Shown piece by piece: positions 1-8,568 of a stretch of 64,000 nt of DNA. The DNA comes from Bradyrhizobium sp. BR 10289. GTDB lineage: Bacteria > Pseudomonadota > Alphaproteobacteria > Rhizobiales > Xanthobacteraceae. The stretch lies in NCBI RefSeq assembly GCF_019455385.1, contig NZ_JACOFR010000001.1, forward strand, positions 248,001 through 312,000. Direction: 5' to 3'. The translations under genes and the position numbers were made by a program. Positions within the stretch are counted from its first letter, which is position 1; each line of letters starts with the position of its first letter. The notes under the pieces are model-generated. The model had not been told where the DNA came from and searched no databases. It saw nothing but the letters and a program-made list of their open reading frames with translations.

Positions 1-758
1 TCGGCGCGGTCTTCAACGGCGATCCCTCGGGGCCGGGCGACCAGGACCCGCAGCTGCGCGACCATCATGGCCTCGCCTTTCGCGTCAATGATCCGCCGTG
101 GGTGATCGGGCAGGTCCGGTTCGATTATGACATCGACATCGGCGGACGTCCGCTCGCCGGCAACTTCACGCCCGGCGCCTGGAAGCATTACGGCTCGTTC
201 GACAGTCAGCGCTTCACCGCGGAAGGGCAGTCGATCGCCGACCCCGAGGGCAGCGGCATTCCGGCAAAGCTTCGCGGCAATTACGGCATCTTCGCCGTGA
301 TCGAGCAGGTCCTGTACCGCCCGCCGGAGGTGAAGGAGAACAGCACCTCGGCCTCGCTGCCGGGCGTCACCGCGTTCGGTCGCATCGCCTACAGCCCGCC
401 GGACCGCAATCTGATCGACCTTTATCTCGACGGCGGCGTCGGCTTCGTCGGCTTCGTTCCGGGGCGTCCGCTCGACCGCTTCGGCGTGGCGGCGGCCTAT
501 ATGCGCATCTCGAACACCGCGCGCAACCTCGATATCGACACCAATGTCTACACCGGTGTCCAGGGGCCGGTGCGCAGCAACGAGACCTTGCTCGAGATGA
601 TCTACGAAGCGCACATCAAGCCGGGCTGGCTGATCGCGCCGTACTTCCAATATGTGTGGCGCCCCTCCGGCGGCATCCCGAACCCGAACGCTCCGACCGG
701 CGTGTCGCGGATCGGTGACGCCGCGGTGTTCGGCGTCACCTCCACGCTCCGGTACTAG
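1..758 (+). CDS. OprB-family carbohydrate porin, 3' end (partial)
   Basis: The frame is open to the left edge (codons start at base 3), so only the C-terminal ~251 residues are present. The protein resembles the OprB family of outer-membrane, carbohydrate-selective beta-barrel porins: alternating short hydrophobic and aromatic strands, motifs such as GNYGIF, DLYLDGGVGF and EMIYEAHIKPGWLIAPYFQYVWRP, and a C-terminal aromatic residue (TSTLRY) typical of Bam-inserted barrels. Expected role is diffusion of sugars or small polar solutes across the outer membrane. The stop overlaps by three bases the stop of the convergent MFS gene. Family placement is by recognition of these motifs; substrate is not deducible. 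Confidence 0.85.
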   Translation, partial: GAVFNGDPSGPGDQDPQLRDHHGLAFRVNDPPWVIGQVRFDYDIDIGGRPLAGNFTPGAWKHYGSFDSQRFTAEGQSIADPEGSGIPAKLRGNYGIFAVIEQVLYRPPEVKENSTSASLPGVTAFGRIAYSPPDRNLIDLYLDGGVGFVGFVPGRPLDRFGVAAAYMRISNTARNLDIDTNVYTGVQGPVRSNETLLEMIYEAHIKPGWLIAPYFQYVWRPSGGIPNPNAPTGVSRIGDAAVFGVTSTLRY

Positions 759-2050
759 GCCATCGCAGGTTTGGCCTGCGGCTTCGGCTGCCGCGACAAC
801 GCCAGCACGATCAGCGCGGCGAACACGCAGAGCGCGCCTGCGATGAAGAACGCGGGCAGATAGCTCTGATAGACCGTTCGCGACAGGCCGGCACCGAACG
901 CTGCGGTGCCCGCACCAAGCTGGTGGCCGGCAAAGATCCAGCCGAACACCAGATTGGCGCGCTCGGGTCCGAATTTTTGCGCGGTGAGCCGTACCGTGGG
1001 CGGCACGGTTGCGATCCAATCGAGCCCGTAGAACATCGCGAAGATCGAGAGCCCATAGAACGAGAAGTCGCTGAACGGCAGGAAGATCAGCGAGAGCCCA
1101 CGCAGGCCGTAATACCAGAACAGCAGATAGCGATTGTCGTAGCGGTCCGACAGCCAGCCCGACATGATGGTGCCGAAGAAGTCGAAAATGCCCATGGCCG
1201 CGAGCAGGCTCGCGGCCTGCACCTGCGGGATGCCGAAGTCGAGGCACATCGGGATCAAATGCACCTGGACGAGGCCGTTGGTCGAGGCGCCGCAGACGAA
1301 GAAGGTCGCAAACAGGATCCAGAACGCGCTCGACTTCGAGGCATCGCGCAGCGTGCCCAGCGCGACGGCCGTGATGGGCGCGTGACTGACGGGCGGCGCG
1401 GGCAGGGGCTCGGTGCCTTCGTCGCCGAACGGCCGCAACCCGACATCGCTCGGCCGGTCGCGCATGACCATCAGCACGGCGAAGGCGGACACGCCAAGCG
1501 CGATGCAGACGAAGCCGAGCGCGGGCCGCCAGCCGTAACGTTCGGTCAGGCTTGCGAGCAGCGGCAGGAACACGAGCTGGCCGGTGGCGACGCTCGCCGT
1601 CATGATGCCGACGACGAGGCCGCGCCGCGCCGCGAACCAGCGCGTCGCGATGGTCGCGCCCAGCACCAGCGCGGTCATGCCGGTGCCGATGCCGATCACG
1701 ACGCCCCAGAGTGCGACGAGCTGCCAGACCTGGGTCATGCCGAGCGACAGCACGAGGGCCGAGACCACGATGAGCTGCGCCGTCAGCGTGACGTTGCGCA
1801 GACCGTAACGGTTCAGCAGTGCAGCGGCAAACGGCGCCATCAGCCCGAACAGGATGAAGCGGATCGACAGCGCGGACGAGATCTCCGCCGTGCTCCAGCC
1901 GAACTCCTTCTGCAAGGGAACGATGAATACGCCGGGCGCGCCGACCGTGCCAGCGCTGATCAGCGCGGCAAGGAAAGTCACGCCGACCATCACCCAGCCG
2001 TAGTGGATATTGCGGCGGGACAGCGCTGCCGCGAGCCAGTTCGAAATCAT
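755..2050 (-). CDS. MFS transporter (OFA / monocarboxylate-porter-like)
   Basis: 431 residues with about 12 hydrophobic segments in two six-helix halves separated by a charged loop near residues 195-225, the standard Major Facilitator Superfamily plan. The N-terminus (HYGWVMVGVTFLAALISAG) and the overall pattern resemble oxalate/formate antiporter-like and monocarboxylate carriers, so an organic-acid substrate is plausible but is inference. The second half holds the MFS loop motif in SGWLSDRYDNR. It is convergent with the porin and lies downstream of the thiolase gene on the same strand with a 113-base gap, so it could be co-transcribed with it. Inner membrane. Confidence 0.85.
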   Translation of the reverse strand: MISNWLAAALSRRNIHYGWVMVGVTFLAALISAGTVGAPGVFIVPLQKEFGWSTAEISSALSIRFILFGLMAPFAAALLNRYGLRNVTLTAQLIVVSALVLSLGMTQVWQLVALWGVVIGIGTGMTALVLGATIATRWFAARRGLVVGIMTASVATGQLVFLPLLASLTERYGWRPALGFVCIALGVSAFAVLMVMRDRPSDVGLRPFGDEGTEPLPAPPVSHAPITAVALGTLRDASKSSAFWILFATFFVCGASTNGLVQVHLIPMCLDFGIPQVQAASLLAAMGIFDFFGTIMSGWLSDRYDNRYLLFWYYGLRGLSLIFLPFSDFSFYGLSIFAMFYGLDWIATVPPTVRLTAQKFGPERANLVFGWIFAGHQLGAGTAAFGAGLSRTVYQSYLPAFFIAGALCVFAALIVLALSRQPKPQAKPAMA

Positions 2051-2116
2051 TGCCCCTCAATATCGGTTGGCGGGCCTGGGGAGGCCGATGTCATGGTTGC
2101 AGTCTGGCATGGAAGT

Positions 2117-2142
2117 GGGAAGTCTGAAATGCCGGACTTCCC
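2117..2142. other. Perfect hairpin between thiolase and MFS genes
   Basis: GGGAAGTC and GACTTCCC are perfect 8-nt arms around a 10-nt loop, 22 bases downstream of the thiolase stop on the minus strand. It may end or pause the thiolase transcript, but no U-run follows on that strand; the T-rich side is on the plus strand. Function uncertain. Confidence 0.4.
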
Positions 2143-2163
2143 TCGTTTTCAGACTTTTGCGCA

Positions 2164-3360
2164 TCAGTGCGCGAAGCGCTCCACCGCGATGGCCGTGGCT
2201 TCCCCACCGCCGATGCAGAGCGCGGCGACGCCCCGCTTGAGGTTCTTGGCCTCGAGCGCATGCAGCAGCGTAACGATCAGTCGCGCGCCGGTCGCGCCGA
2301 CGGGATGGCCGAGCGCGCAGGCACCGCCGTTGACGTTGAGCTTGTCGCGCGGAATGCCGAGATCGCGCTGGGCTGCCATCGCCACCACGGCAAAGGCCTC
2401 GTTGATCTCGAACAGGTCGACATCGGAGGCGGTCCAGCCGACCTTGTCGAGCAGCTTGCGGATCGCCGGGATCGGCGCGGTGGTGAACCATTGCGGCTCC
2501 TGGCTGTGTGTAGCGTGGCCCTTGATCTCGGCAATCGCTGGCAGCCCGTTGCGATCGGCAAGCGACCGCTTCGTCAGCACCAGCGCGGCGGCACCGTCGG
2601 CGTTGGCGGAGGAGGCGGCCGGCGTGATGGTGCCGTTCGCGCGGAACGCCGGCTTCAGGCCCGGGATCTTGGCGGGATCGACCTTTAGCGGATGCTCGTC
2701 GTTTGCGATGATGCGGGGGCCGGCCTTCTCGGTCAGCGTCACAGGTGCGATCTCGGCCTTGAACGCGCCACCCTCGACCGCCTTGCGGGCGCGGCTCAGG
2801 GTCTCCATCGCGTAGGCGTCCTGATCCTTGCGGGTGAACTGATAGGCCTCGGCGGTCGCCTCGCCGAAATCGCCCATGGAGCGGCCGGTCTCGTAGGCGT
2901 CCTCGAGGCCGTCCATCATCATGTGGTCGATAATGCGGTCGTGACCGGCGCGGTAACCGCCGCGCGCCTTTGCGAGCAGATAGGGCGCGTTGCTCATGCT
3001 CTCCATGCCGCCGGCGACGACGATCTCGGCGGAGCCCGCGCGGATGACGTCGTGCGCCAGCATGGTCGCCTTCATGCCGGAGCCGCAGACCTTGTTGACG
3101 GTGGTCGCGCCGGTGGCATCGGGCAGGCGTGCTGCGCGCACCGCCTGTCGCGCTGGCGCCTGCCCCTGTCCGGCCGGCAGCACGCAGCCCATGAACACCT
3201 CGTCCACCTTCTCGGGCGCGAGTTTTGCGCGCTCCAGCGCGGCGCTTATGACATGCGATCCGAGCTTGTGCGCCGGCAGCGGCGACAGCTCGCCCATGAA
3301 GCGACCGAGCGGGCTGCGGGCGGCGGAGACGATGACGACGGGATCGGCGGCTTCGGCCAT
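2164..3360 (-). CDS. Thiolase / acetyl-CoA C-acyltransferase
   Basis: 398 residues, the usual size of a type II thiolase. Catalytic residues are all visible: nucleophile Cys92 in NKVCGSG, the NEAFA motif, His352 in GGACALGHPVGATG and the second cysteine, Cys382, in CIGGGEATA. It catalyses acetyl-CoA condensation or thiolytic cleavage of 3-ketoacyl-CoA; acetyl-CoA acetyltransferase is the likeliest label, but chain-length preference cannot be read. The start at 3360 is preferred over an in-frame ATG 18 bases upstream because AGGGAG lies about 8 bases before it. Neighbouring enoyl-CoA hydratase and thioesterase genes support a role in acyl-CoA degradation. Confidence 0.93.
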   Translation of the reverse strand: MAEAADPVVIVSAARSPLGRFMGELSPLPAHKLGSHVISAALERAKLAPEKVDEVFMGCVLPAGQGQAPARQAVRAARLPDATGATTVNKVCGSGMKATMLAHDVIRAGSAEIVVAGGMESMSNAPYLLAKARGGYRAGHDRIIDHMMMDGLEDAYETGRSMGDFGEATAEAYQFTRKDQDAYAMETLSRARKAVEGGAFKAEIAPVTLTEKAGPRIIANDEHPLKVDPAKIPGLKPAFRANGTITPAASSANADGAAALVLTKRSLADRNGLPAIAEIKGHATHSQEPQWFTTAPIPAIRKLLDKVGWTASDVDLFEINEAFAVVAMAAQRDLGIPRDKLNVNGGACALGHPVGATGARLIVTLLHALEAKNLKRGVAALCIGGGEATAIAVERFAH

Positions 3361-3484
3361 GACGGAACTCCCTGGCAATGATGGGTAAGATTATGATCAT
3401 CATATGATGCGGCGCAAAAAATGCAACCGCGCGGGGGGTGAGAAAATGTCGTGGGCGGGGTGAGATTTGGTCGTTCGGCCCCTC

Positions 3485-3589
3485 CCTGTCATTGCCCGCA
3501 AGGCGGGCGATCCAGTATTCCAGAGGCAACAGTCATTGGGCCGAGGAGCCGCGGCGTGCTGGATGCCCCGCCTTCGCGGGGCATGACAC
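3485..3589. repeat. Palindromic repeat pair, GCCCGC/GCGGGC family
   Basis: Two hairpins (GCCCGCaaggCGGGC-type at 3492-3509 and GGCGGGGC-type at 3563-3583) flank CCAGTATTCCAG and are oriented as an inverted pair, GTCATTGCC...GGCATGACA. The same architecture recurs at 14121, 15201, 21122 and 61223, so this is a dispersed intergenic repeat. Confidence 0.75.
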
Positions 3590-3603
3590 CGTCTTTGGTG
3601 CGC

Positions 3604-4380
3604 TTACCGCTTCCTGTTCACAAAGGCAGCCATCAGCCGCGTCGGCTCGTCGGTCAGGAACGACTCGCCGAACACTTTGATGCTCAGATTGACCGACTCC
3701 GTCAGCGGCAGTTCCTCCCATTGCCGCAGCAGCGCCTTCTGCGAGCGCAGTGCCTCGGGGCCACATTCGAGCAGGGCGCTCACGACGTGCTCGACCTCGG
3801 CATCGAGCCCGCCCGCCGGCGCGATCTTGTCGACCAGGCCCCACGCTAGCGCCGTGGCTGCGTCGATGTTCTCCGCCGTCATCACCAGCCAGCGCGCGCG
3901 GGCCCAGCCGATCAAGCGCGGCAGCAGCGCTGCGTGGATCACCGAGGGGATGCCGACGCGCACCTCCGGCATGCCGAAATGGGCATCATGCGCGGCGATA
4001 CGGAAATCGCAGGCGGCCGCGACCTCGAGCCCGCCGCCGAGACACCAGCCCGGCATGCGCGCAATGACGGGGGTGGGGAACTGGCGCACGGCCTCGCAGA
4101 GATCGCGCAGGCGGCTGATGAAGGCCTCGGCCGATCTTTGGTCGAGCTTCGCCATCTCCTTGATGTCGGCACCGCCGATCATGCTCTTCTCGCTCTGGCC
4201 GCGCAGCACCACGACGCGGATGCTGCGGTCGGACGAGAGCTGTTGCAGGCCTTCGCGCACCGCATCGGTGACGGGCGAGCCGAGAATATTCAGCGAGCCG
4301 GCGTTGCAGATCGCGACATGAACGACGCCGCGCGCATCGCGCGTCACGCCGCAGTGGTTGTTGAGCATTTCCATTGGCAT
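3604..4380 (-). CDS. Enoyl-CoA hydratase/isomerase family protein
   Basis: 258 residues in crotonase fold. The oxyanion-hole elements are visible as GADIKEMAKL and GWCLGGGLEVAAACDFRIA, followed by FGMPEVRVGIPSV, where the Glu of PEV matches the catalytic glutamate of crotonases. Predicted reaction: hydration of enoyl-CoA (or a related isomerisation). Start chosen at 4380; internal Met codons at 4374 and 4368 are alternatives and no strong ribosome site decides. The gene is divergent from the thioesterase at 4524. An open frame continues about 300 bases further upstream, but that part has no family similarity and overlaps the divergent gene, so it is left out. Confidence 0.88.
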   Translation of the reverse strand: MPMEMLNNHCGVTRDARGVVHVAICNAGSLNILGSPVTDAVREGLQQLSSDRSIRVVVLRGQSEKSMIGGADIKEMAKLDQRSAEAFISRLRDLCEAVRQFPTPVIARMPGWCLGGGLEVAAACDFRIAAHDAHFGMPEVRVGIPSVIHAALLPRLIGWARARWLVMTAENIDAATALAWGLVDKIAPAGGLDAEVEHVVSALLECGPEALRSQKALLRQWEELPLTESVNLSIKVFGESFLTDEPTRLMAAFVNRKR

Positions 4381-4523
4381 CTCGGAGGTTTCGTGGGCAG
4401 GCACGAGGTGCGCCCGTCGCCACAACTTCCGGGCCGAAACGCCCTGCTTGTCAAGCGGGCCGGTGCAGTTGCCAGCGCGAAGTCCGTGGCATAGCATGAC
4501 GTATATCATAAAAAGGACCAGCC

Positions 4524-5054
4524 ATGACCGAAAGCAAGCAGCTCGACTTGTTTTCCCCCGCATACCGCCGCGAGCGCGTGGTGGACTGGCAAGTGCCGGC
4601 GCCGGTTGCGAAAGTGGCGATGGGGCTGTCCGGCATGGACGCCATGCTCGGGATTCGCGACGGGCGGCTACCGCCGCCACCCTTCGCAAAGCTGATCGGC
4701 TTCACCATGGCGGTGGTCGAGCCGGGCCGGATCGTGATGGAGCTGGAGCCGCGCGAGGATCTCGAAAACACCATCGGGCTGCTGCATGGCGCGACCGCAG
4801 CGGCGCTGATCGACACCGCCATGGGCTGCGCGATTTCGACGCGGCTGGAGGCCGGGCAGTCGCCGGTCACGCTCGATCTGAAGATGACCTTTCTGCGCCC
4901 GCTGTCGGTCCGGTCCGGGCTGATCTCGGCGGAAGGTAAAATCATCAAGCTGGGGCGCCAGACCAGCTACACCGAGGGGTTCGTGCGCGACGGCAAGGGC
5001 GCGCTCGCGGTCCATGCAACTGCAACCTTTTCGATGATCGGCGTAACAACTTAA
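4524..5054 (+). CDS. PaaI-family hotdog thioesterase
   Basis: 176 residues. A hotdog-fold core covers roughly residues 55-170, with the family pattern NTIGLLHGATAAALIDTAMGCA and later VTLDLKMTFLRPL. These features match acyl-CoA thioesterases of the PaaI/YdiI type, which hydrolyse acyl- or aryl-CoA to free acid and CoA. The first ~50 residues are a family extension. AAAGGA lies just before the ATG. The gene is divergent from an enoyl-CoA hydratase and is followed by a TetR gene, so it probably belongs to a small acyl-CoA catabolic cluster. Confidence 0.9.
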   Translation: MTESKQLDLFSPAYRRERVVDWQVPAPVAKVAMGLSGMDAMLGIRDGRLPPPPFAKLIGFTMAVVEPGRIVMELEPREDLENTIGLLHGATAAALIDTAMGCAISTRLEAGQSPVTLDLKMTFLRPLSVRSGLISAEGKIIKLGRQTSYTEGFVRDGKGALAVHATATFSMIGVTT

Positions 5055-5123
5055 CATGATTTAATTCGCCGCCCGGTCCATTTCTATGTTATGAGATGAT
5101 CTGCGACATTCAATGAGACGCGC

Positions 5124-5744
5124 ATGCGCTATTCCCGGGAACACAAGCAGGAAACCCACGACCGCATCGTCAGGAAGGCCTCGGTGCGGCTGCGCGAAAA
5201 GGGCGCCCATGGCATCGGTGTCGCCGACCTGATGAAGGAGGCGGGCCTGACCCATGGCGGTTTCTACGCGCACTTCGATTCTCGCGAGGCGTTGGTGATC
5301 GAGGCCTTCGGCTACGCCATGGACCGTGCGATGGAGAACTGGCGCAAGCAGTCCGATCAGGTCGCACCCGAGAAGCAGCTCACCCAGATGGTCGAAACCT
5401 ATCTCTCGGCGCTGCATCGCGACAATCCCGGGCATGGCTGCTCGATCCCTGCGCTCGGCGCCGAGATCGCCCGCGAGAGCCCGAAGACGCGCAAGGCGTT
5501 CGCGGGCAAGCTCGACGAGATGATCGAGATGATAACCGACTACGTCCCGAACCTGCCGCGCAAGGCCGCGCGCAAGCAAGCGATCGCGACGCTCGCGACC
5601 ATGGCTGGCACGATGCTGCTGGCGCGCATTGCGGGCTCGAGCGAGCTCTCGGACGAGGTGCTTAAGGCGGGCAAGGACAGCGCGCTGGAGGCGGCGAAGC
5701 GGGAGCCGAAGGCGACGGTGCCGAAGAAGGCGAAGCAGAACTAG
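5124..5744 (+). CDS. TetR/AcrR family transcriptional regulator
   Basis: 206 residues. The N-terminal helix-turn-helix spans about residues 8-55 (GIGVADLMKEAGLTHGGFYAHFDSREALV), the classic TetR pattern. The C-terminal ligand domain contains GHGCSIPALGAEIARE, typical of the TetR_C group found in many alphaproteobacterial repressors. The C-terminus is Lys/Glu rich. It follows the PaaI-type thioesterase by 69 bases and could control the thioesterase/enoyl-CoA hydratase pair; this is inferred from position only. Confidence 0.9.
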   Translation: MRYSREHKQETHDRIVRKASVRLREKGAHGIGVADLMKEAGLTHGGFYAHFDSREALVIEAFGYAMDRAMENWRKQSDQVAPEKQLTQMVETYLSALHRDNPGHGCSIPALGAEIARESPKTRKAFAGKLDEMIEMITDYVPNLPRKAARKQAIATLATMAGTMLLARIAGSSELSDEVLKAGKDSALEAAKREPKATVPKKAKQN

Positions 5745-5754
5745 GCGAGGTGCC

Positions 5755-5868
5755 GTAGGCTGGGCAAAGGCGCGCCAGCGCCGTGCCCACGATCTCTTGA
5801 TGATAGCGACAGGTGGTGGGCACGCCACGCGCCGCGCGGTCGCGGGTCTCGTTGCTTTGCCCACCTAC
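5755..5868. repeat. Long nested palindrome, GTAGG-GGGCAAAG family
   Basis: Outer arms GTAGGcTGGGCAAAG and CTTTGCCCAcCTAC enclose a second inverted pair, CCGTGCCCAC and GTGGGCACG. The element fills the gap between the convergent TetR and LysR genes. This type of nested palindrome is common between convergent genes in Bradyrhizobium-like genomes (recollection, not checked). Confidence 0.65.
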
Positions 5869-5878
5869 GAAACCGGCG

Positions 5879-6787
5879 CTACCGCCCCGCAAACAGCTCC
5901 CGATCGCGTTCCACGATCTCGCCGATATAATCCGCGACGGCCCTGATCCGCGCGAGGTCCTTGCTGTCGGCGTGCATCAGCATCCAGAACGTCCTGACAA
6001 TCGAGATCTCCTCAGGCAGCACCGCGACAAGTTGCGGATACTCGCTCGCCATGAAATGCGGCAGCACCGCGATGCCGAAGCCTGACAGCGTGGCGTTGAG
6101 TTGAGCGATCAGATTGGCGCTGCGGAAGCGCGCGGATATCCGTGGCGACACCTGGGGCAGATAGTCGAGCTCCGGCGTGAACAAGAGCTCCTCGATGTAA
6201 CCGACGAAGCGGTGCTGCGGCAGCGCCTCGCGCGAGGTGATTTTCGGAAAACGGTCGAGATAGCTGGGGGCGGCATAGAGCCCGAGGTGGTAGTCGAGCA
6301 GCTTGCGGCCGACGATGCGGCCTTCCTTCGGCATGGTCAGGCTGATCGCGATGTCGGCCTCCCGCTTGGAGAGACTGAACAGCCGCGCGGTCGCTACAAG
6401 TTGCAGGTCGAGGTCGGGATAGCGGTCGGCGAAGGGCGCCAGCCGCGGCGCCAGGAAGGCGGTGCCGAAGCCATCAGGCGCGCCGATCCGCACCGTGCCG
6501 GTCAGCCGCGCCACCGAGCCGCCGACCTGCTCCTGGTTGGCGACGATGGTCGATTCCATGGCTTCCGCGCTGTCAGCGACGCGCTGGCCGGCCTCGGTGA
6601 GGAGGTAGCCGGTCTTGCGCCGGTCAAACAGCTTGGCCGAGAGATGCTTTTCCAGCCGGTCGACGCGCCGGATCACCGTGGCATGGTCGACGCCGAGCTG
6701 TTTTGCCGCGGCCGACACCGAGCCGCCCCGCACGATGGCCAGCACGAAGCGGAAGTCGTCCCAATCGATAGCGCCTTGATCCAGCAT
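5879..6787 (-). CDS. LysR family transcriptional regulator
   Basis: 302 residues from the chosen start. The winged helix-turn-helix lies at residues 5-65 (FRFVLAIVRGGSVSAAAKQLGVDHATVIRRVDRLE) and is followed by the LysR substrate-binding domain (VRIGAPDGFGTAFLAPRLAPF onward). The start at 6787 places the HTH at the usual distance from the N-terminus; upstream in-frame starts would overlap the operator. The gene is divergent from mmsA and the space between carries a strong inverted repeat at 6822-6850, so it very likely controls the mmsA operon (inference from layout). Confidence 0.93.
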   Translation of the reverse strand: MLDQGAIDWDDFRFVLAIVRGGSVSAAAKQLGVDHATVIRRVDRLEKHLSAKLFDRRKTGYLLTEAGQRVADSAEAMESTIVANQEQVGGSVARLTGTVRIGAPDGFGTAFLAPRLAPFADRYPDLDLQLVATARLFSLSKREADIAISLTMPKEGRIVGRKLLDYHLGLYAAPSYLDRFPKITSREALPQHRFVGYIEELLFTPELDYLPQVSPRISARFRSANLIAQLNATLSGFGIAVLPHFMASEYPQLVAVLPEEISIVRTFWMLMHADSKDLARIRAVADYIGEIVERDRELFAGR

Positions 6788-6821
6788 TTCCGCACATCTA
6801 TGGTGCATTATCTCAGACTTG

Positions 6822-6850
6822 AATCCTATAAAATGCAGGTCGATAGGATT
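6822..6850. promoter_or_regulatory. Probable LysR operator, AATCCTAT-N13-ATAGGATT
   Basis: Perfect 8-nt inverted repeat with a 13-base spacer in the 102-base space between the lysR start (6787) and mmsA (6890). Its centre is 54 bases upstream of the mmsA start codon. LysR regulators typically bind such interrupted dyads between divergent genes. Confidence 0.7.
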
Positions 6851-6889
6851 TGTCAAAACGACCACGCTCGGCCTGAAGGAGACCATTCC

Positions 6890-8386
6890 ATGCGTTCAAT
6901 CGGACATTTCATCGGTGGCAAGGAGGTCAAGGGCACCTCGGGCCGCACCGCCGACGTTTTCGAGCCGATGACCGGCGACGTCCAGGCCAAGGTGGCGCTG
7001 GCGTCCAAGGCCGAAGTCCGTGCCGCCGTCGAGAACGCACGCGCCGCACAGCCCGAATGGGCCGCGACCAACCCGCAGCGCCGCGCCCGCGTCATGATGA
7101 AGTTCGTCGAGCTGGTGCAGCGCGACTACGACAAGCTCGCCGAACTGCTCGCCCGCGAGCATGGCAAGACGGTTCCCGACGCCAAGGGCGACATCCAGCG
7201 CGGCCTCGAAGTTGCCGAATTCGCCTGCGGCATCCCGCATCTGATGAAGGGCGAGTACACCGAAGGCGCAGGGCCCGGCATCGACATCTATTCGATGCGC
7301 CAGCCGCTCGGCGTTGTCGCCGGCATCACGCCGTTCAACTTCCCGGCGATGATCCCGATGTGGAAGTTTGCGCCCGCGATCGCCTGCGGCAACGCCTTCA
7401 TCCTGAAGCCGTCCGAGCGCGATCCAGGCGTGCCGATGCTGCTGGCCGAGCTGATGATGGAAGCGGGCCTGCCGGCCGGCATCCTCAACGTCGTCAATGG
7501 CGACAAGGAAGCCGTCGACGCCATTCTCGATGACCCCGACATCAAAGCCGTCGGCTTCGTCGGTTCGACGCCGATCGCGCAGTACATCTATGAGCGCGCC
7601 GCGCAAACCGGCAAGCGCTGCCAGTGCTTTGGCGGCGCCAAGAACCACGCCATCATCATGCCCGACGCCGACATGGACCAGGCCGTCGACGCGCTGATCG
7701 GCGCGGGCTACGGCTCGGCCGGCGAACGCTGCATGGCCGTCTCCGTCGCCGTGCCCGTCGGCAAGTCCACCGCCGATCGCCTGATGGAAAAGCTGATCCC
7801 GCGGGTCGAGTCGCTCAAGATCGGCACCTCGATCGATCCGTCGGCCGATTACGGTCCGCTGGTGACGCGCGAGGCGGTCGAGAAGGTCAAGGGCTACATC
7901 GACATCGGTATCAAGGAAGGCGCGACGCTCGCGGTCGACGGCCGTGGCTTCAAGATGCAGGGTTACGAGAACGGCTTCTATCTCGGCGGGTCGCTGTTCG
8001 ACAACGTCACCAAGGACATGCGGATCTACAAAGAAGAGATCTTTGGCCCGGTGCTCTCGGTCGTGCGGGCGCACGACTACAAGGAAGCGCTGGCGCTCCC
8101 GTCCGAGCATGATTACGGCAACGGCGTTGCCATCTTCACCCGCGACGGCGACGCCGCGCGCGACTTCGCGGCCAAGGTCAACGTCGGCATGGTCGGCATC
8201 AACGTGCCGATTCCGGTGCCGATCGCCTATTACACCTTCGGCGGCTGGAAGAAGTCCGGCTTCGGCGATCTCAACCAGCACGGCCCGGATTCGGTCCGCT
8301 TCTACACCAAGACCAAGACGGTGACCTCGCGCTGGCCGTCCGGCGTCAAGGAAGGCGCGGAGTTCTCGATCCCATTGATGAAGTGA
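6890..8386 (+). CDS. mmsA: CoA-acylating methylmalonate-semialdehyde dehydrogenase
   Basis: 498 residues. Aldehyde dehydrogenase fold with the MMSDH-type sequence FGGAKNHAIIMPDADMD and nucleophile Cys281 in GSAGERCMAV. Converts methylmalonate semialdehyde plus CoA and NAD to propionyl-CoA, CO2 and NADH, the last special step of valine degradation, and also acts on malonate semialdehyde. The start at 6890 follows AAGGAG at a good distance; the same frame runs open far upstream but that stretch is antisense to lysR and not coding. First gene of the valine operon to 11920. Confidence 0.95.
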   Translation: MRSIGHFIGGKEVKGTSGRTADVFEPMTGDVQAKVALASKAEVRAAVENARAAQPEWAATNPQRRARVMMKFVELVQRDYDKLAELLAREHGKTVPDAKGDIQRGLEVAEFACGIPHLMKGEYTEGAGPGIDIYSMRQPLGVVAGITPFNFPAMIPMWKFAPAIACGNAFILKPSERDPGVPMLLAELMMEAGLPAGILNVVNGDKEAVDAILDDPDIKAVGFVGSTPIAQYIYERAAQTGKRCQCFGGAKNHAIIMPDADMDQAVDALIGAGYGSAGERCMAVSVAVPVGKSTADRLMEKLIPRVESLKIGTSIDPSADYGPLVTREAVEKVKGYIDIGIKEGATLAVDGRGFKMQGYENGFYLGGSLFDNVTKDMRIYKEEIFGPVLSVVRAHDYKEALALPSEHDYGNGVAIFTRDGDAARDFAAKVNVGMVGINVPIPVPIAYYTFGGWKKSGFGDLNQHGPDSVRFYTKTKTVTSRWPSGVKEGAEFSIPLMK

Positions 8387-8421
8387 CGCGGTCGGCGTGA
8401 ACTGCAGCGGCGTTGGGACAA

Positions 8422-8544
8422 CACCTCTCCCTTCGGGAGAGGTCGCGCCAAAGGCGCGGGTGAGGGGTTACGGTCTCTCGTTGGAGCAGCACCCCCTCAC
8501 CCGATTTGCTGCGCAAATCGACCTCTCCCCTCCGGGGAGAGGTG
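8422..8544. repeat. Composite palindromic repeat, CCTCTCCC/GGGAGAGG family, copy 1
   Basis: A hairpin CCTCTCCCttcGGGAGAGG, an inner arm, GGTGAGGGG, a loop, then CCCCTCACC, inner arm and CCTCTCCCctccGGGGAGAGG. The whole unit is one large inverted repeat whose ends are themselves hairpins. Copies at 10810-10961 and 36408-36564 share the plan. It lies between mmsA and the acyl-CoA dehydrogenase gene. Confidence 0.85.
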
Positions 8545-8568
8545 ACCCTATCCGGCGGGGGCATTGAG

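Noticed and set aside
923..2815. A 630-codon open frame on the plus strand
   Set aside because: It is antisense to the MFS and thiolase genes, has no recognisable domain and the composition typical of a shadow frame in GC-rich DNA.
3390..3410. Possible shared operator CATCATATGATG upstream of thiolase, with ATGACGTATATCAT before the thioesterase
   Set aside because: The two sites differ too much and the regulator is unknown; could be AT-rich promoter sequence.
4381..4689. N-terminal extension of the enoyl-CoA hydratase
   Set aside because: No crotonase similarity and overlaps the divergent thioesterase gene.
6101..6889. N-terminal extension of mmsA by 263 codons
   Set aside because: Antisense to lysR; the family starts at MRSIGHFIGG after a good ribosome site.
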